Counted from the first letter of the stretch, positions 1-12,880 are shown. The stretch is 64,000 nt of DNA from Gnetum montanum (GCA_015680685.1 MNCI01027496.1:951468-1015467), one strand, 5' to 3'. The notes: generated from the letters alone by a model not told the origin. Numbers and translations are program-made.

Positions 1-559
1 ATGAGAAAGTGACAAAAAGACTGGACAAACATTGAAGATTACAAAATTTGTAGAGGTCTTCAAGAATCTACTAAAGATGATTCTTCTTGTTGCCATTAAT
101 GATGGTAGACCTTAACCTTGATTGTTATGTTGATGCTTCTTTAGTTATGCAAAAAATTCTTGAAGGGTGGACTAAAATTTCTTCTCATCATCCCATGGAT
201 CTAGCAAACATACCAAGTTTGAGTTGCTATCTTGTATGTGCTACAATTTGTCCATGGGCATATCCTCCATTGTTCCCTTCTTGGCTTTGTTTTCATGCCT
301 AGCAAAAGACCTTTTCTTTATCATCACTTGTAATCACCAAAGGATCAACATTAGTTTTGGTAAATTTTCCTTAATAATTAACCCTTTTTGGATCCCTTAT
401 TTTGCATTTAGGCACAAGGTAATGATAGCATACTATGCCCAAGGCTACAAGGTAACTAAAATCATCAAGATATTTACATGATTTTGATCAATTAATATTA
501 GTTACCATGATGTTCAAAAATCGAATATTGGAAAAATTTCAAAAATTTTAAAGCATGCA

Positions 560-2000
560 TCCCTAGCCCCTATGACTAATAAGCGTAATTTCAGAAGCAC
601 ACAATTTTTTCAAATAATTAAAACCAAAGGTTTGATTCAAAATATGGCTAAGAAGTATTGAACTTGAAGGATATTTTAACATAAGAGTAGGAAAACATAA
701 AAATGTAATTGAAAGGGATGAGAAGTAGTCCCAAAATTATGCATATATTCAAAGAAAATATCATTGATGTTTTGGAAGATGTAAAGGTTAGTTCAAAGCC
801 ATGATCAACAAAAGTTATGCATGTATGTCCTTTCCAAAGCAAGCTTCTATCATAATTCCCTTGCATAACCACTTCTATAGATGTCTGTGGGAATCCTAGA
901 AGTTAAATGTAGATCATGCCTTTGTTCCAAACAACACACAACTAACATGGTTAAGATGTTGCAATATACTACATAAAACTAGAAGGCTCATAATCTCATG
1001 CAGCAATGAGGTGAATAATGGGATGAGAAAGGATTGCAGACATTGGGATGTAAGGTACTTGACCATGTCCATAATAGGTTCTTGTGAAAAGTGTGATTAA
1101 AATGATTAGCATACCTATGTGTCCAAGTTCAGACCAACTCCATACCATGAACAGTGATCTTGCATTGATGTGTTCCTTCCTACTAACCACCATGAGTCCA
1201 TAACCACCTCAAAGAACAATCATCACTCTAAAAAGAGAAAAAGGAAGGAAGGGCCTTAGTTAGAGGATCACCTTTAGGCATGGGTATTATGTATTTCTAG
1301 CCTCATAACCAGTGCTTGTAGCCTATTATTGCATCTAAGGGATGTGCTTTGAATTTTCATTATTGTTTTTTCTCTCTCTCTCTTTTGTTTTTTTTATGGG
1401 ACCCACAGCATGCAAAGACTTTAGCTTCCTATTATTGGTTGATGGAGGAGTGATGATACGTTCCAAGAGGAGTCATAAATTAGCTGAAGGAAGTCATTAA
1501 GAGAAACCAATAAGTCCCCTTGAGATCACATCCTTTTCCATTCCCACTTGGTCATTCCCTCTTTTTCAAGGTACAATGATCATTGATCAATTTAGTTTCA
1601 TGAAGGAAGAACCAAATTTTTTCCATGAAGAAGGCCTTTTATTCAGAGAACTGGAGGAATGAATGAGGTGGTCTCACTACTTTACACAATTAGTTACCCA
1701 ATTATCTTGATAGCATAGGACAAAAACCCAACACATAACATTGACATCTGCATCATGACTTGGCAATATTATTAACAAAAACATGAAATATATTCATAAA
1801 ATATAAAGAGAATGACTCAAGAAAAGACAAAAATATAAAGAAAAGACAAATATTAAGAAATAGAAAACATATGAAGAATTAGAAAATTTTAGAAGAAATA
1901 GTAAAATGATAAAAAAAATGTAAAACAAAAAGAGGGAAAAATACTTATTAGTTCTTCAACTAGGATGTAGCATCTCCCCCACGACTAATCTTATAGTTGC
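560..2000 (-). other. Non-coding spacer of element A, shared with C, E and F
   Basis: No reading frame of note. The stretch matches, in the same element orientation, F at about 49720-51110 and C at 31380-31700. The AGTGCTTGTAG and GGGCCTTAGTTAGAGG blocks and a TCTCCCCCACGACTAATC block near 1973 are shared. In C this sequence lies between integrase and the third ORF, so it is post-pol spacer. In the first 560 bases I see nothing recognisable apart from short ORFs without family features. Confidence 0.6.
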
Positions 2001-2079
2001 ACATTCGAGAGGTGGACTGCATAATCCCCTAGTTATACACCACCAATTTCCAATCTATCACCATTACTAATTTAAGTAA

Positions 2080-2880
2080 TCATGTTGTAGCACATCTAAC
2101 ATTGGTGATGGTCTCATTTAGATCATTCAAAGATGTATCTTCATCTAAACTTGAAGGTAGTTCCATTTTAGGGGATCCAAACATGTTTACTTCTTCTTCT
2201 TGATTTTCTATTTTAATTCCTAGGTCTCTATGTTTAATATCCTCTTCTGGTGTATAATTAGAGTGTAAGATATCTGTATCTAAGTCCTCAACTTGGTCCA
2301 TTTTATTAAGTCTAGAAATAATAAGTGAATCAATTACATCCATGCATCTTTAAAACAATTTTATATTCTCATTTTCAAGCCACCAGGTGTCTTCTGGTTT
2401 AGTGGCTACTATGTAGTTTGGTTTTTGCTCACACACTTGTTCCTTAGATTTTTTGTGAGTTATGTTAATATTTTAAATTTTTGGTCCACAACTACACCCC
2501 TTACTATTAGTGATGCTTGGATTTTCCTATCTTTCCACAATGATAAGTTCATCATTTATGTCTTGTTTTGGAGTGGTGATGGTTGTTTGTTTTAGCATAT
2601 GATTAGGAGACATTGTTTTAGCAAAGAAGGGTGTTGCACCAGTGCTAGTTTTGATGTGCTAATAAGTCTACCTATTTTTTGCTTGTGTAAGGAAACTACC
2701 CTAAAGAAAGGATGTTTTCGAGATTGTGGTTGAGATCTACTAGTGTTATCATTTCTATGTATGTTCATAACACAAGTGGCATTCTTTCGTTGATGTTGTA
2801 GTGTCAAACCTTCCTATGTTGTTAGCAGTGACAAAAGGTGGAGAGAAGTATGAGAATATTAAGGATATCATGGAGGATGA
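2080..2880 (-). other. Unassigned internal part of element A
   Basis: This lies where the protease is found in E and F, but no DSG active site or ILGR-like motif is visible. An 87-codon acidic minus-strand frame (2343-2080) starts MDVIDSLIISRLNK and is rich in Asp and Glu. It may be a remnant of the acidic stretch that follows protease in C (about 16150-16250), or filler. No function is assigned. Confidence 0.3.
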
Positions 2881-4706
2881 TAGGTGTGAGGTGGTGATCT
2901 CATGGAAGATTTTGCGGGATGATGATATTCAAGAGAGTGGTAGTGGTGATTTTAGGTAGCAAAAATGGAACTAGTCGGGAAAATAGGTTGTTGAACATAA
3001 TACCCGTATGGGTTTGGTTGAAAATAAGGGTAATTTTGGCTTGATGATGGCCTCCCCCACCACTGTGGGTTTTTACACTGCAATTGATGATAGTGTTAAT
3101 GTTAGTAAGAAGTCCCACTAGGATAGTATAGTTTGTTGTAGGACTATCTATAATTACCTTGTGAGAAAGGTAATTTCCTAGGCATTTGCTTTTGTACAAA
3201 CTTGGGATTCAATGCAAAAGCCTAATACTCATGTAGATGTAACATGACTAGGCAATAGCCCTTCGAATGGTTATATATGTAGATGTCACATTCATCATCT
3301 TCTTTGGTGGTTGAGACTACAGTCATTTTCCCTTTCTAGCGATCAATGTTCTTACCTATCTCTTGGTTCCTTTTCCTCCTTTTGTTGTGGTCACTTGATT
3401 TATTTTGCATTACTCTCTCTCTATGATTTCTATGCAAGTTGTAACTTTCTCATTTACCCATTCTGACATCTTATCAAACCTTACTTCAAGTTCAATAATA
3501 GAATTTTGTATTGACAATGTTTGTTGCGAAATCACCTTATCGAGAGTTGGCTCTTTTTCCTTATCATAGATGTGGACCTTCTTCTTTTGAAGAGTTGGAT
3601 CCAAGTGACATTTCTCAACATTCTCCCATTTACATAGTTGTTCCTCTTCCTTTGCCACATGTTTGATTAGATCTTAGATCTAATGGATTTGTAGCTTATA
3701 TCATTAACCTTGAACATACATCACAAGGATCTCTATCATTTCATTACGAAGCCCATCTATGTTATGGAAAAGTTGCTCTTTCTTAGAGAAATCATGGCCA
3801 TGACATTTATGTAGTAGCAAATAGTATCTGTCCAAGGCACATCCAAGGGTTCATGATTTTCTTGCTTCCACCCTTGGATTTATTTTCTTAGGTTGGACAC
3901 TCTTGCATAGGTTTGGTATTTTTCATTGAAACGTTCCAACATTGTGGACCATTGGTGGATGGAATTTGGTTTTAATGATCTACACCAACTTTCAACTTCA
4001 TCTATTAGTATTCTAGGAAAGAGCTTAAGCTTTTGCTACTTATTTTTGATATTTTGCAAGGCACAAGCATCATGGAAGGCTCATAAGTCATGTTGTGGAT
4101 TTAAATTATAGCCTTCCCTAAATTTAGGAATGTTGTTCATGTCAAGCCATTTGATGCAATTGTCCCTTTGATTCCTTTGGGGTATTTGAGCTACATCCCT
4201 AATCTATGTCAGGCCCCTAGTAGCCAACAAGGGTTCATCTATACCAGACACATCATGTGATGATCTTTTCTATGCTCATCTTAATGTCTTTGATTTTGCC
4301 CTTGGGTTCAATTTCTACATTTATCTTGACCCTATAGTGAAGCTCTATCTCTATACCTACATTCATCTTTGTTAGAACTAGACATTGAAGAGGAAGAGGA
4401 AGATGAGGAATTGACAGAATCACCATGGCTCCTATAGTTCTTCCCATTGTCCCTTGATTTATCTTTTCTAGATTTAGAGGAGGTCCTAGGCCTTGAGGCC
4501 CTCCTTGTTCTAGGACTTACTCCATCTCCTTTAGGATTTTCTACACTAGCTGAACATTGTCTTTGAGTGTAGTAAGGGTCTAAATGAGCATAGGAAATCC
4601 TTTCTTGAGGTTGTTCACTCTAGTTCTCTTCAATATAGATCTTACCATTTCTCCTATGAGTGCTTTCAGCATGTGATGTAATCTTGGTCGTATGTGAAGA
4701 AGACAT
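2880..4706 (-). pseudogene. Decayed gag of element A
   Basis: The probable start codon is at 4706-4704, followed by a Ser run (MSSSH-like) as in gag of C, B and E. The body is broken by many stops. A segment at 3410-3658 (encoding WVNEKVTTCIEI and an Asp/Glu/Lys-rich stretch) aligns with the post-core linker of gag in F (52700-52900). The zinc-knuckle-like region is near 3275, where CDIY remains but the later Cys and His are lost. Gag would form the particle and bind the RNA. This copy cannot make an intact protein. Confidence 0.6.
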
Positions 4707-4819
4707 GATTTTACCTAATAATGTATGTAACTTAAAATATTAATATATTCTAAGAGACAGATCATTAATACCTTTATAGTAATCATGTATAATATAACTA
4801 ATCTATATAACTAGCACCA

Positions 4820-4837
4820 TCCCTAGCAATGGCACTA
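4820..4837 (-). promoter_or_regulatory. Primer binding site of element A
   Basis: On the minus strand this reads TAGTGCCATTGCTAGGGA, one base from the LTR end. It is a decayed match to the TGGCGCCGTTGCCGGGGA complement of the plant tRNA-Asp 3' end; most differences are C-to-T or G-to-A changes. Confidence 0.7.
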
Positions 4838-4838
4838 A

Positions 4839-5802
4839 TGATGAGCAGCGAGGTACCCCTACACCCAACCATATGAATCACAAGCATTCATGCACAATCT
4901 AGTCAAATTCCATGGATGGGACTAGTCGTGGTATCTAGATCGTTATGTCTTGATCATAGTTCATTGTCTTTCCACATAGACTAGTGGTACCTTTGTCACA
5001 TATGGTTTAGTTTGAAGTGAGGCATATGATAATTGACGTTGTTTTGGCCTTATGCTACTCCTAATGATAATGAAGAAATTAATTATTTAAGATAATTAAC
5101 AATGAAAAGTAAAGTCTAAACTAGCCTACATGCGATGAGTGTCCATTCCCAGCTTGTTGTACACATCTTGAACCCACATATCTACTATTGGGATTACTAA
5201 GTGCTATGCTACTAGGTGAACCAAGCAATAACACTACTACAGTTACCAAGCAAATATGTGTTTACGCTCGAAACTGGTCGCTCTCATTCTACCAATTCTT
5301 TAATATGCATGTAAACATAAATATTAACTAAGTACATGAAAAGTAAATCTAATCTAAGTCAAAGTGCTACAATGAATAAGAATCAATCTCGATCTTATTG
5401 CTATTCATAGAATGTGTCCAAGTACATTGCCACTCAACTAAGACATCGTACAACTAACTCAAATGCATACTATAGGCACTCACTAACTATTTTCTAAGAC
5501 TACAAAATAAAACTGCAAGAGTTCAAGTACTTTATTGACTAATTAAATCCCAAACTGTGCATCCAAGTGTTATATTTATAAGCTAGCACACATCCATTGA
5601 TATTAGATATCTAATAATGTAGCATGTGATCCAATATCAAATATGTAATATCATGGCTTCAATATCAGAGCTAAGATATCGAAGCTCTAATATCATAGCC
5701 AATGAAAAATTGAACTTTCATCAAATAAATGTGATATAGCATAAATGATATTGCAGATGCAACCTAGCATCCACGATATCCCAGCCACATGATGATTCAT
5801 CA
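4839..5802 (-). repeat. 5' LTR of element A
   Basis: On the plus strand it starts TGATGAGCAGCGAGG next to the PBS and ends GATGATTCATCA, the same ends as the other family LTRs. It is about 964 bp, the longest LTR of the family here. A TATA-like ATATTTATAAG box lies at 5572-5582. Between the box and the LTR end (5590-5770) are many GATATC-like words (ATATC, GATATC, TGATATT), which explain the extra length. Its middle is closest to the solo LTR at 46319-47069. Confidence 0.8.
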
Positions 5803-6560
5803 CTTGTTATTCCTTAGATGATCCATACTTTCTCTAGGCCCAACTTAATCCCTTTGTTGGAAATCATATGCCCCAAAACATTACCTTCTTACATCATCAT
5901 ATGGCTCTTTTACCAATTGAGACTTACATTATTCTTCACACATCTCTAAAAACCTTACTCAAGGTAGTCCACGGCTTGCTCAAATGTAGCCTCATAGGTA
6001 GAAAAGTCATCTATGAAGAGTTCTAGCTTGCCATAAATCTATTGGTGAAAGATGTTGATGACCAACTGTTAGAATGTGGTAGAAATATTACATAGGCCAA
6101 AGGGCATCTTCCTATATGGAAAAGTCCCCTAAGAACTTATGAATGTAGTCTTGGCTTGGTCCTCTCACACTATCTAGATTTGGTTATAGCCACAATAACC
6201 ATCCAAAAAGCTATGATAGCAATGCCCTGCTATAGTGTCCAACACTTTGTCCACAAATTGGAACTTCAAATGGTCCTTGTATGTCATCATGTTCAATAGT
6301 TGGAAGTCTTTATAGACTATCCATTTTTCTCCTCTTTTTTTTGAAATAATAATGAGTGGGCTAACCCACTCGCTATCTACAATTGGGTAGATGAACCCAG
6401 CTTTGAGAAGTTACTAAATCTTCTCCTTGATAATCTATTTTAGTTTGGGGGTCAATCATCATTGTTATTACCTCTTTAGGTTTATGGAGAAGTCTATGTA
6501 GATTTGGTGCTAGCATATTCGAGGAGCTATCCCTATAAGCTCATAATATGACCAAGAAAA
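5803..6560 (-). pseudogene. Reverse transcriptase fragment of element B
   Basis: The minus strand encodes recognisable Ty3/gypsy RT blocks. GFIYPIVDSEWVSPL lies around 6350-6410, followed by a KW-rich beta strand, FLDGYCGYNQI at about 6185-6215, and the catalytic box FIDDF at 6003-6017 (the usual YxDD box). The frame continues to a HMISNKGIKLGLEKV connection motif before it stops at the junction with A at 5803. The enzyme would copy the element RNA into DNA inside the particle. Several in-frame stops, for example TAG in place of Trp or Gln codons, make it non-functional. The same motifs occur in C at 16529-17110. Confidence 0.75.
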
Positions 6561-6959
6561 GGTTATTGGCCATTTTTTCACAACTTTCAACAATTTTTGT
6601 TTTTGTTTAGGAGCAAGTCTGGCATTGATAATCACCGACGTACCATTTTTGAGAAAAGTGTATTCCATAATTATTGATAGAATCTTTAACTCAAGGGGCT
6701 CTTAATTAAAATTACTAGGATCTCCAACTTTCCCCAATCTATTTCACTTTATGCATTGAAGAGTTGGTGATGGAATTGCTCCAATTTGTCCATACTCTCA
6801 ACATAAGTATTGGTAAGGCTCTCAATTGGTTCCATGCATACATTATATTTAGTTTCATCATCCTTTATTAGCCATTGGGTACCTTTTTATTTCATGGCTA
6901 TTACATACAGACACCTTTAGATCATTGTTGTTACTACACACTAATTGCATGTTTGAAGT

Positions 6960-7460
6960 GATATGTCTTTGATGATCCACAATTTCTACATGCAATGGCA
7001 CACTATGTCACTATATGTGATGTATGGAACTCTCTTCTTCTTCAATTTTTCAAATTCATTTTCCTTAGAAATCTCCAAGGAAATGTCTCAAATCCCCATT
7101 CTAGCATCTATTATGCTCAACCATGCCCCTCTCATAATTCTAGGGAAGTTCTACTTGTAGTTCTTCAGATGGATTACCATGAAATCAACAAGATAGAACC
7201 ATCCATAGATGATGATCACAATGTTCTCCACTATCCCTAGAGGGACAATGATGGATTGATCTACTAGCTCTAATTTGATTTTTCTCTTTTCAAATGATGC
7301 ATGTTTCAAGCCTTGTACATCTCTTGAAAAATTAAGTTGGCTTTGGAACTTGAGTTGAAAGGAACCTTGCACGATTCATTTCCTATAATTTGCAAATAGA
7401 TGAAGGGACTCCCAAGATCAAATCACTTCCTAGAAAGATGGCCAATCTTAATGCAATCTA
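6960..7460 (-). pseudogene. Retropepsin region of element B
   Basis: The minus strand carries a frame with LELVDQSIIVPLGIVENIV at about 7210-7270, matching the mid-protease block of E and F (LVDQSITIPLGLVEDI). Upstream, around 7320-7400, the active-site region is present but the expected DSG reads as NSS, so the catalytic Asp seems lost. Gag joins it on the right and RT on the left. It would cleave the polyprotein; this copy is dead. Confidence 0.6.
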
Positions 7461-7559
7461 TGACCACATGGATCATCATGATAGTATGGATTTGGAAAGA
7501 TTTTGTGTTTTAAGGCTATCAATATGAATTGTAGAGGTAGAACCAGCAGGGTTGGCAGC

Positions 7560-10070
7560 CACAGGTGTTTAAGAGAGCTTCATGGAACTACTAGTTCTAA
7601 AGAATGACCTCTTACGAGGTTTGAATTCAGGACCTCTCAATTGGTTAGCCAGCTATACATTCACTACCCTCGTGGCATTCCTTTGTTGTGGCTACATGGG
7701 AATTGTGCCCTACATAAATGGAGTAGGTGGCAAAGCTATTGTCGATTATGATGTAAGAGTGGATGACTGTTGAGGAAGATATAAGGAAAAAGGAGACTCC
7801 CCCTTTGGAGAAGGTTCTCCATATAATTCTAAAGGGTAGTAGTTGTATTAGAAGGAAGCATGACTAGAGGAGTCACATGGGGATACAAGCTACTTAACAT
7901 AGTAGCCATAGGGATTAGGTTACAAATAAGGATATTATTGCCTTGGTGGTGGCATCCCCCATGATTGTGGGTGTTGCCACTACTAATATTACTCTTGAGG
8001 TTGAGGTGGTGCTCCACTTAGATAATATGCTTACTGGTTGAATTACTACTTATAGTTACCTTGTGGATAAGGCAACTTTTTAGGTGCTTGCCAATTTTCC
8101 AATCTAGGATTCAAAGTGTACATCCCAGATTCTTATAGGTGTGATAACATGGGACAACATCCCATAGGATATTCATATTGACAAATGTCACAACCATCAT
8201 CATCTGTTTTAGAATCTGCAACCTTCTCTACTACTATAGCTTTACCCTTATTTTTATGATATCCTTATTCATTGTTCTTATCTTCCTTCTTTCATGATTA
8301 CTACCCACTTGATCTCTTTATTCCTCTGCAATCTTCAAAGTAGTTTAAAACTTCTCATCTAAGGAGTCCCATATCTTTTCTATCTTAGCCAATATTTCAA
8401 TAACAGATTTCTAGATTGGCAAGGCTTTCCTCTACACCACTTTATTAAGTGGTGCCTCCTCTTCATTATCATAGAAACACATGTGTCTTTTGTGAATGGA
8501 AGGGTCTCTATTATACTCCTCTACACTTTCTCTTTTCTTAAGCTCACCTTCTTCTTTAGGCACCTAATCTATTAGTGTTTGGATCTAATGGATCCTTAGC
8601 TCAGAAAGTTTCCCTTGAACATAGATCCCAAGAGTTTTTCTTGTTTCATTCGTGAGCCCATCTATGATATGGTGTAACTAGTCTTGTTGGGAGTATCCAT
8701 GGCCTGGGCATCAATGCAAAAGAGAATAATACCCATCCAAGGCCACATCCAAGGACTCATGATTACCTTGTTTCCATCCTTGGATTTGTCTCTACAAGTT
8801 GGACACTATAGGATAAGTTTGGTACTTATCATTGAATAGCTCTAGCATCATACTCCATCAACGAATAGATTTTGGTTCTAAGGACTGATACCAAATTTTA
8901 GCTTCTTTGATAAGTATCCTAGGGAATAGTTTTAGCTTTTCTTATTCATTTTCAATGTTCTACAAGGCACAGGAATCATGAAATACTTGTAGATGGTTTT
9001 GTGGATTTGAGTTATATCCTCCTTCAAATCTAGGAATATTATTTATATTAAGCCTCTTGATACGATAATATTTCACATGTTTAGTTGGGATTCTAACTGC
9101 TTTCTAGTAGCTAATAGAGGATCATCATAGTCATAACAGTCTCAATGGCCCTTGTCATTACCATGATGCCTATGATGAGTCTTTCTATGCCTTCTTATAC
9201 AATGACAATCCTTCCTTTGTTGCTATTCTTACCCTTGTACTCATTCATCCTAGTGGGATCTATGGTCATCCATATCCTGCCATTCATCTCCATCATGATC
9301 TATGTTGCTTTTTCTTTTTTCTCAACCTCTTCTTCTCCTATCAAAGTTGGAGGAGGAAGACGGTTAGGATGATGATGAGGATGAGGAAGAAGAAGAATTA
9401 GCATCATGATGATTTTTGCTATATCCTCTTCTTTGATCTCTACCTTGATCATTTTTTTTATATTTTTCCTTATGCTTATCATTATCCTTACCTTTGGATG
9501 AGTATCTTTGGTTGTTATCTTTTGAGATCCCTTGATGTTCAAAACCATTCTTTCCCCCACCTAGGTTGTCCACTATTTACTGCAACTTTGGTTAAGGGTC
9601 TCCCCATCAAATAAATACAAAGAGTTTGTGTATTGGGATTGGCCTTAATAGAAGTCCTCACCTTCCTTGTGTTGTTGCAAGAATAACTGGGTAGGAATCC
9701 TCTTATTTTTTGAAGCCTCATATTATGCTTCCATTTGTCACCCCTTCTTCTATTGGGCATTAGTTGGATGATAATCATGATAGATGTGGTCTTGGACCTC
9801 ATATTCTACATTAAGTCCAACAATGCTGAACCTGATCAAATTTTTCATCAGCATTGTAGGAATAGATTAGTATGGAGGTAATACAATGTTGCCTTCCATG
9901 CCCCTCCATTACAACTACTCATCCTGATGTAAGATGAAGGTAAAATCTAGAGTGTAAGGATTTGGATGGGTGTAAACAACGTGAAGTTTTTGAGGCATTT
10001 TTTGGACCTCCTATCTTTGATTAGATCCACTTGTGAATGGTGGAGATTCTTCCTTGTGAGAAGAAGTCAT
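7560..10070 (-). pseudogene. Decayed gag of element B
   Basis: The start ATG is at 10070-10068, followed by a Ser-rich N-terminus. A basic and Ser-rich segment (9364-9573, ending in a Ser run) corresponds to the SSSPSSHHSPS region of F. The gag core lies around 8700-9060. The linker with a coiled tendency is at 8330-8460, and a Gln/Pro-rich tail at 7700-8100 precedes the protease. The plus-strand text CCCCCATGATTGTGGGTGTTGCC at about 7957 is nearly identical to the matching place in E (40920). Multiple stops and small indels. Confidence 0.65.
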
Positions 10071-10199
10071 ATTACTGTTTACTAAAAATAAATAATGTGT
10101 TTGCTTTTACTTGCTTAATGATTTATCTTTGAATGATCTTTATAACTTCTTTGTATGAGTTCACTATCTTTTCCTACTTACCACACTTAGCTAACTAAA

Positions 10200-10217
10200 T
10201 CCCTAGCAACGGTGCTA
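10200..10217 (-). promoter_or_regulatory. Primer binding site of element B
   Basis: The minus strand reads TAGCACCGTTGCTAGGGA next to the LTR, a near match to the tRNA-Asp 3' complement. Confidence 0.75.
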
Positions 10218-10218
10218 A

Positions 10219-11092
10219 TGATGAGCAATGAGTAGTCCCTATGTTCGACCATATGAGTCACAAGTGTGCACTAGCGATTTGGTCAAATTCCATGGACTTA
10301 GCTCCTAAGTGTGCCTATAGATAAAGATGGTGACTTGAGGAAATGTGATCATTGTCTTCTTAGCTCTCACTTATGTAGGTTCTCATGTATGGTTAAATGT
10401 GAGCTAAGGAATATGATATTTATTTATATTATATATTTTTATAAATTTAAACCTAAGCATTGAAGTAAAGATAAATAGTTGGTAAATTAACTACTCTAGC
10501 TATCTAACAGTTCTAAGCTAACTAGCCTAACATAAGTATCCAGGCCTACTTTTTGTACACATCCTAAACTTGTATCAATGCTATTGACTTACCAAGTATC
10601 AATTATTGGGCATACCAAATTAACACCATTAAGATTACCAAGGGTTTAACAGTATGCTTGAAGTGGTCGAACTTATGTATTCATTATTAAGCATATTAAT
10701 TAATTAAGATAATAATATAATTTGCATTAATAATAAAGTGCATGTACAAAATATTAATATAGTCCAAGTGCTACAAGGAATGTTAAGAATCCCATATTTA
10801 TTGTTGGTCACATCAATGTGTTCAAGTACAAGATGCTCAAATAAAGATCTATACAATTACTTAAGCTCCTATTGCGGCTACTCTAAAAATATTCTAATTC
10901 TGGTGAAAGAAAACTACAACAGTTCAGCTATGCTACTAACTTAACATGCCATAAATGTGATGGGTACATGCATTTATATAGCCTTGATATAACACTTTGT
11001 CGATGCATCTGCATCAACGCATCTTTCCATGCATCGACGAGGCTGCATCAACGAGGCTACATCGATGGGGCTATGTCAATGCATGACCATCA
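10219..11092 (-). repeat. 5' LTR of element B
   Basis: It begins TGATGAGCAATGAG beside the PBS and ends GCATGACCATCA; about 874 bp. A TATA-like box reads CATTTATATAG at 10971-10981. Beyond it, at 10996-11092, there is an array of TGCATCGACGAGG, TGCATCAACG and CATCGATG words that other subfamilies lack. Confidence 0.75.
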
Positions 11093-11265
11093 ATGCAATA
11101 ATTAAGTTATACTTTATTAAACTTTAAAAGAAAATCTACTTGTAGAAATCATAAAAACAAAGATTCACCAAGTAAGAAAAAGTTCAGATTTAGAAACCTC
11201 CAAGAGATTCACTATGCATAGTCACAAGCATGAGCACAAGCATACACACAAGAGAGAAAGAGAGA

Positions 11266-11289
11266 TATGTATGTATGTATGTATGTATA
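11266..11289. repeat. TATG microsatellite
   Basis: About five perfect TATG units, preceded by an AGAGAGAAAGAGAGA purine run. Confidence 0.9.
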
Positions 11290-11629
11290 ATTGATGTCAA
11301 GAGAGATAACCTTGCTAGGTATTTATAGGTACAAATCCAACGTGAAAAATTCCAATAATAATAATCTACATTTGATATATAATCACAAATATTCACAAGA
11401 GGGTTCAAATGGTCTATATATAGCTATGTCATGTGGTTCATGTTACAAGGAAATATTAGATATAGCTTACATTGTCTAAGAATTGGTTTCTAATGCTCAA
11501 ATATCCATTTAACATGTCTTCAAATCACATCCTTATATTATTTCAAAAAAATTAGAATGATATAAAATACAAAATATAATATAAATATAAATAAAATACC
11601 AACAATAGATCACCACTATCTTCCAACCT

Positions 11630-11770
11630 AGTGGGGGTGTTAGAACTCGAAATAATTGAAACACAGGTACACCCCAAGATTCATAGAAGTTTATAACTCA
11701 ATGCTACCTAGTAGAATCCAACCTGTCATTCACAAGAGGTACCAAGCATTAGAAAATACTAAGGAATAAT
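11630..11770 (-). repeat. tRNA-derived SINE-like repeat, decayed
   Basis: On the minus strand it reads GGTTGGATTCT (box-B-like), then TAGCATTGAGTTATAAACTTCTATG and a tail TGGGGTGTACC. The order and spacing match the repeats at 36830-36950 and 44203-44340. The A-box is too decayed to call. Confidence 0.45.
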
Positions 11771-12056
11771 AAGAAGAAATATACAAAATAACAACATTTC
11801 CAAATATGTAACGAAAGTAAGATCTAATGTTAAAATCTTAAGAAACATATATTCAAGAAATAATAAAGCATATATACTTACCAATAGGTTCAAGGATTAG
11901 ACCTTGTCAATACATAAGGGGTTGCTCCAAAAGATTATACATAAGCTTATAAGAAAATATATTATGATATACTAATCATAAATAAAATACTAATGTATAA
12001 TAAATACATGTGAGCAAGAAGCCATGGGTTCAAACCTCAAGATGCACAACCATAAG

Positions 12057-12879
12057 TGATGAGTCATGGTTGGCTGCGTCGACTAGGCCCTATCAATGCA
12101 TCATTTCATGCATCGACTAGGCCCCATCGATACAAGGTCTATTCTTGCCTATAAATATGCACTCACCAGCTTTATTTATGATAATAAATTGATACTAGTA
12201 GTAGAGCTCTTACAGTTTTTCCAATTGAAAGTGAAAAAATTTTCCCGAGTGCTCACAATAGGAGTCATTGAGTGTATGGATCTTTATTCGAGCATTGTTG
12301 TACCTGAGCATGATAATGTGTACAGTAAAAAAGATGAGCTTCTTGATAAATGGTGTAGCATTCTAGATAGTTTAGCTATATGTTTTTAGTTATTTATTTA
12401 ATTTTTTCTAGTAATTAAGTACAACCACATCAACCGTAACACGTATTCGCTTGGTAATCCTAGCAACGTTATTGTTGGTACATCCAATAGCATAGCGCTT
12501 TGTAACCCAACAATGGATATGTGAGTTCAAGACATGAATGGAAAGTCAGACTAGATGCTTATGCTAGGATTAGTTAGAGATCAGTTAGTTAGTTAAATTA
12601 AATTAGTCATTAAATTACTTTTTCTCTCTCTTTAAGCTCCAAAGAACATAAAACATAAAATGATAAAAATCATATGCCTCGATTACACTTAACCATACCT
12701 TTGTACTTCACAAGTGTAATTGTGAAGACAATAAACAACCTTTAGGGCAAGGTTCACTTCCTAGAAAACTAGTGTACTAAAAACTATAGAGTCCACGAAA
12801 TTTGATCGAATCATGTGTGAGCACTCTATGATTCGTATGGTTGGGCATAGGGCGTAGGGATACCCTTCATCACTCATCA
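12057..12879 (+). repeat. 5' LTR of element C
   Basis: It starts TGATGAGTCATGG and ends CATCACTCATCA; 823 bp. TATA box TATAAATA at 12150-12157. Upstream of it, 12075-12135 holds repeats of CGTCGACTAGGCCC and CATCGACTAGGCCCC. It pairs with the 3' LTR at 35748-36617. Confidence 0.9.
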
Positions 12880-12880
12880 T

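Larger units (their letters stand above)
1..5802 (-). mobile_element. Non-autonomous Athila-like LTR retrotransposon A (partial)
   Basis: The element reads right to left: LTR at 4839-5802, tRNA-Asp-type PBS at 4820-4837, gag start at 4706, then decayed gag down to about 2880. Below that comes a spacer at about 560-2000 that aligns by eye with the post-pol spacer of elements C and F. Shared landmarks are the GGGCCTTAGTTAGAGG block at 1252 and the CCCCTATGACTAAT block at 565. No RT, RNase H or integrase is visible, and no clear protease active site. Its other LTR should lie at or just left of the window start. The right end abuts the RT of element B, so A inserted into B; the flank CTTGT (5803-5807) would be one copy of the target duplication. 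Confidence is good for family and orientation and lower for internal limits. Confidence 0.75.
5803..11092 (-). mobile_element. Athila-like LTR retrotransposon B (left part outside window)
   Basis: Reading right to left: LTR 10219-11092, PBS 10200-10217, gag from 10070, protease about 6960-7460, RT about 5803-6560. At 5803 the coding region is cut by insertion of element A, so RNase H, integrase and the other LTR should lie beyond the window start. Because RT is present, B is a master-type copy like C. It is heavily decayed, with stops throughout. The right flank ATGCA (11093-11097) would be one side of its target duplication. Confidence 0.75.
11093..12051. other. AT-rich spacer between elements B and C
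   Basis: No coding region is supported. It contains a short TATG microsatellite (11266-11289), a SINE-like piece (11630-11770) and, just before C, another tRNA-like B-box word (GGGTTCAAACCTC at 12028-12040). The same kind of sequence resumes to the right of C at 36618, as expected for one locus split by C. Confidence 0.5.
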
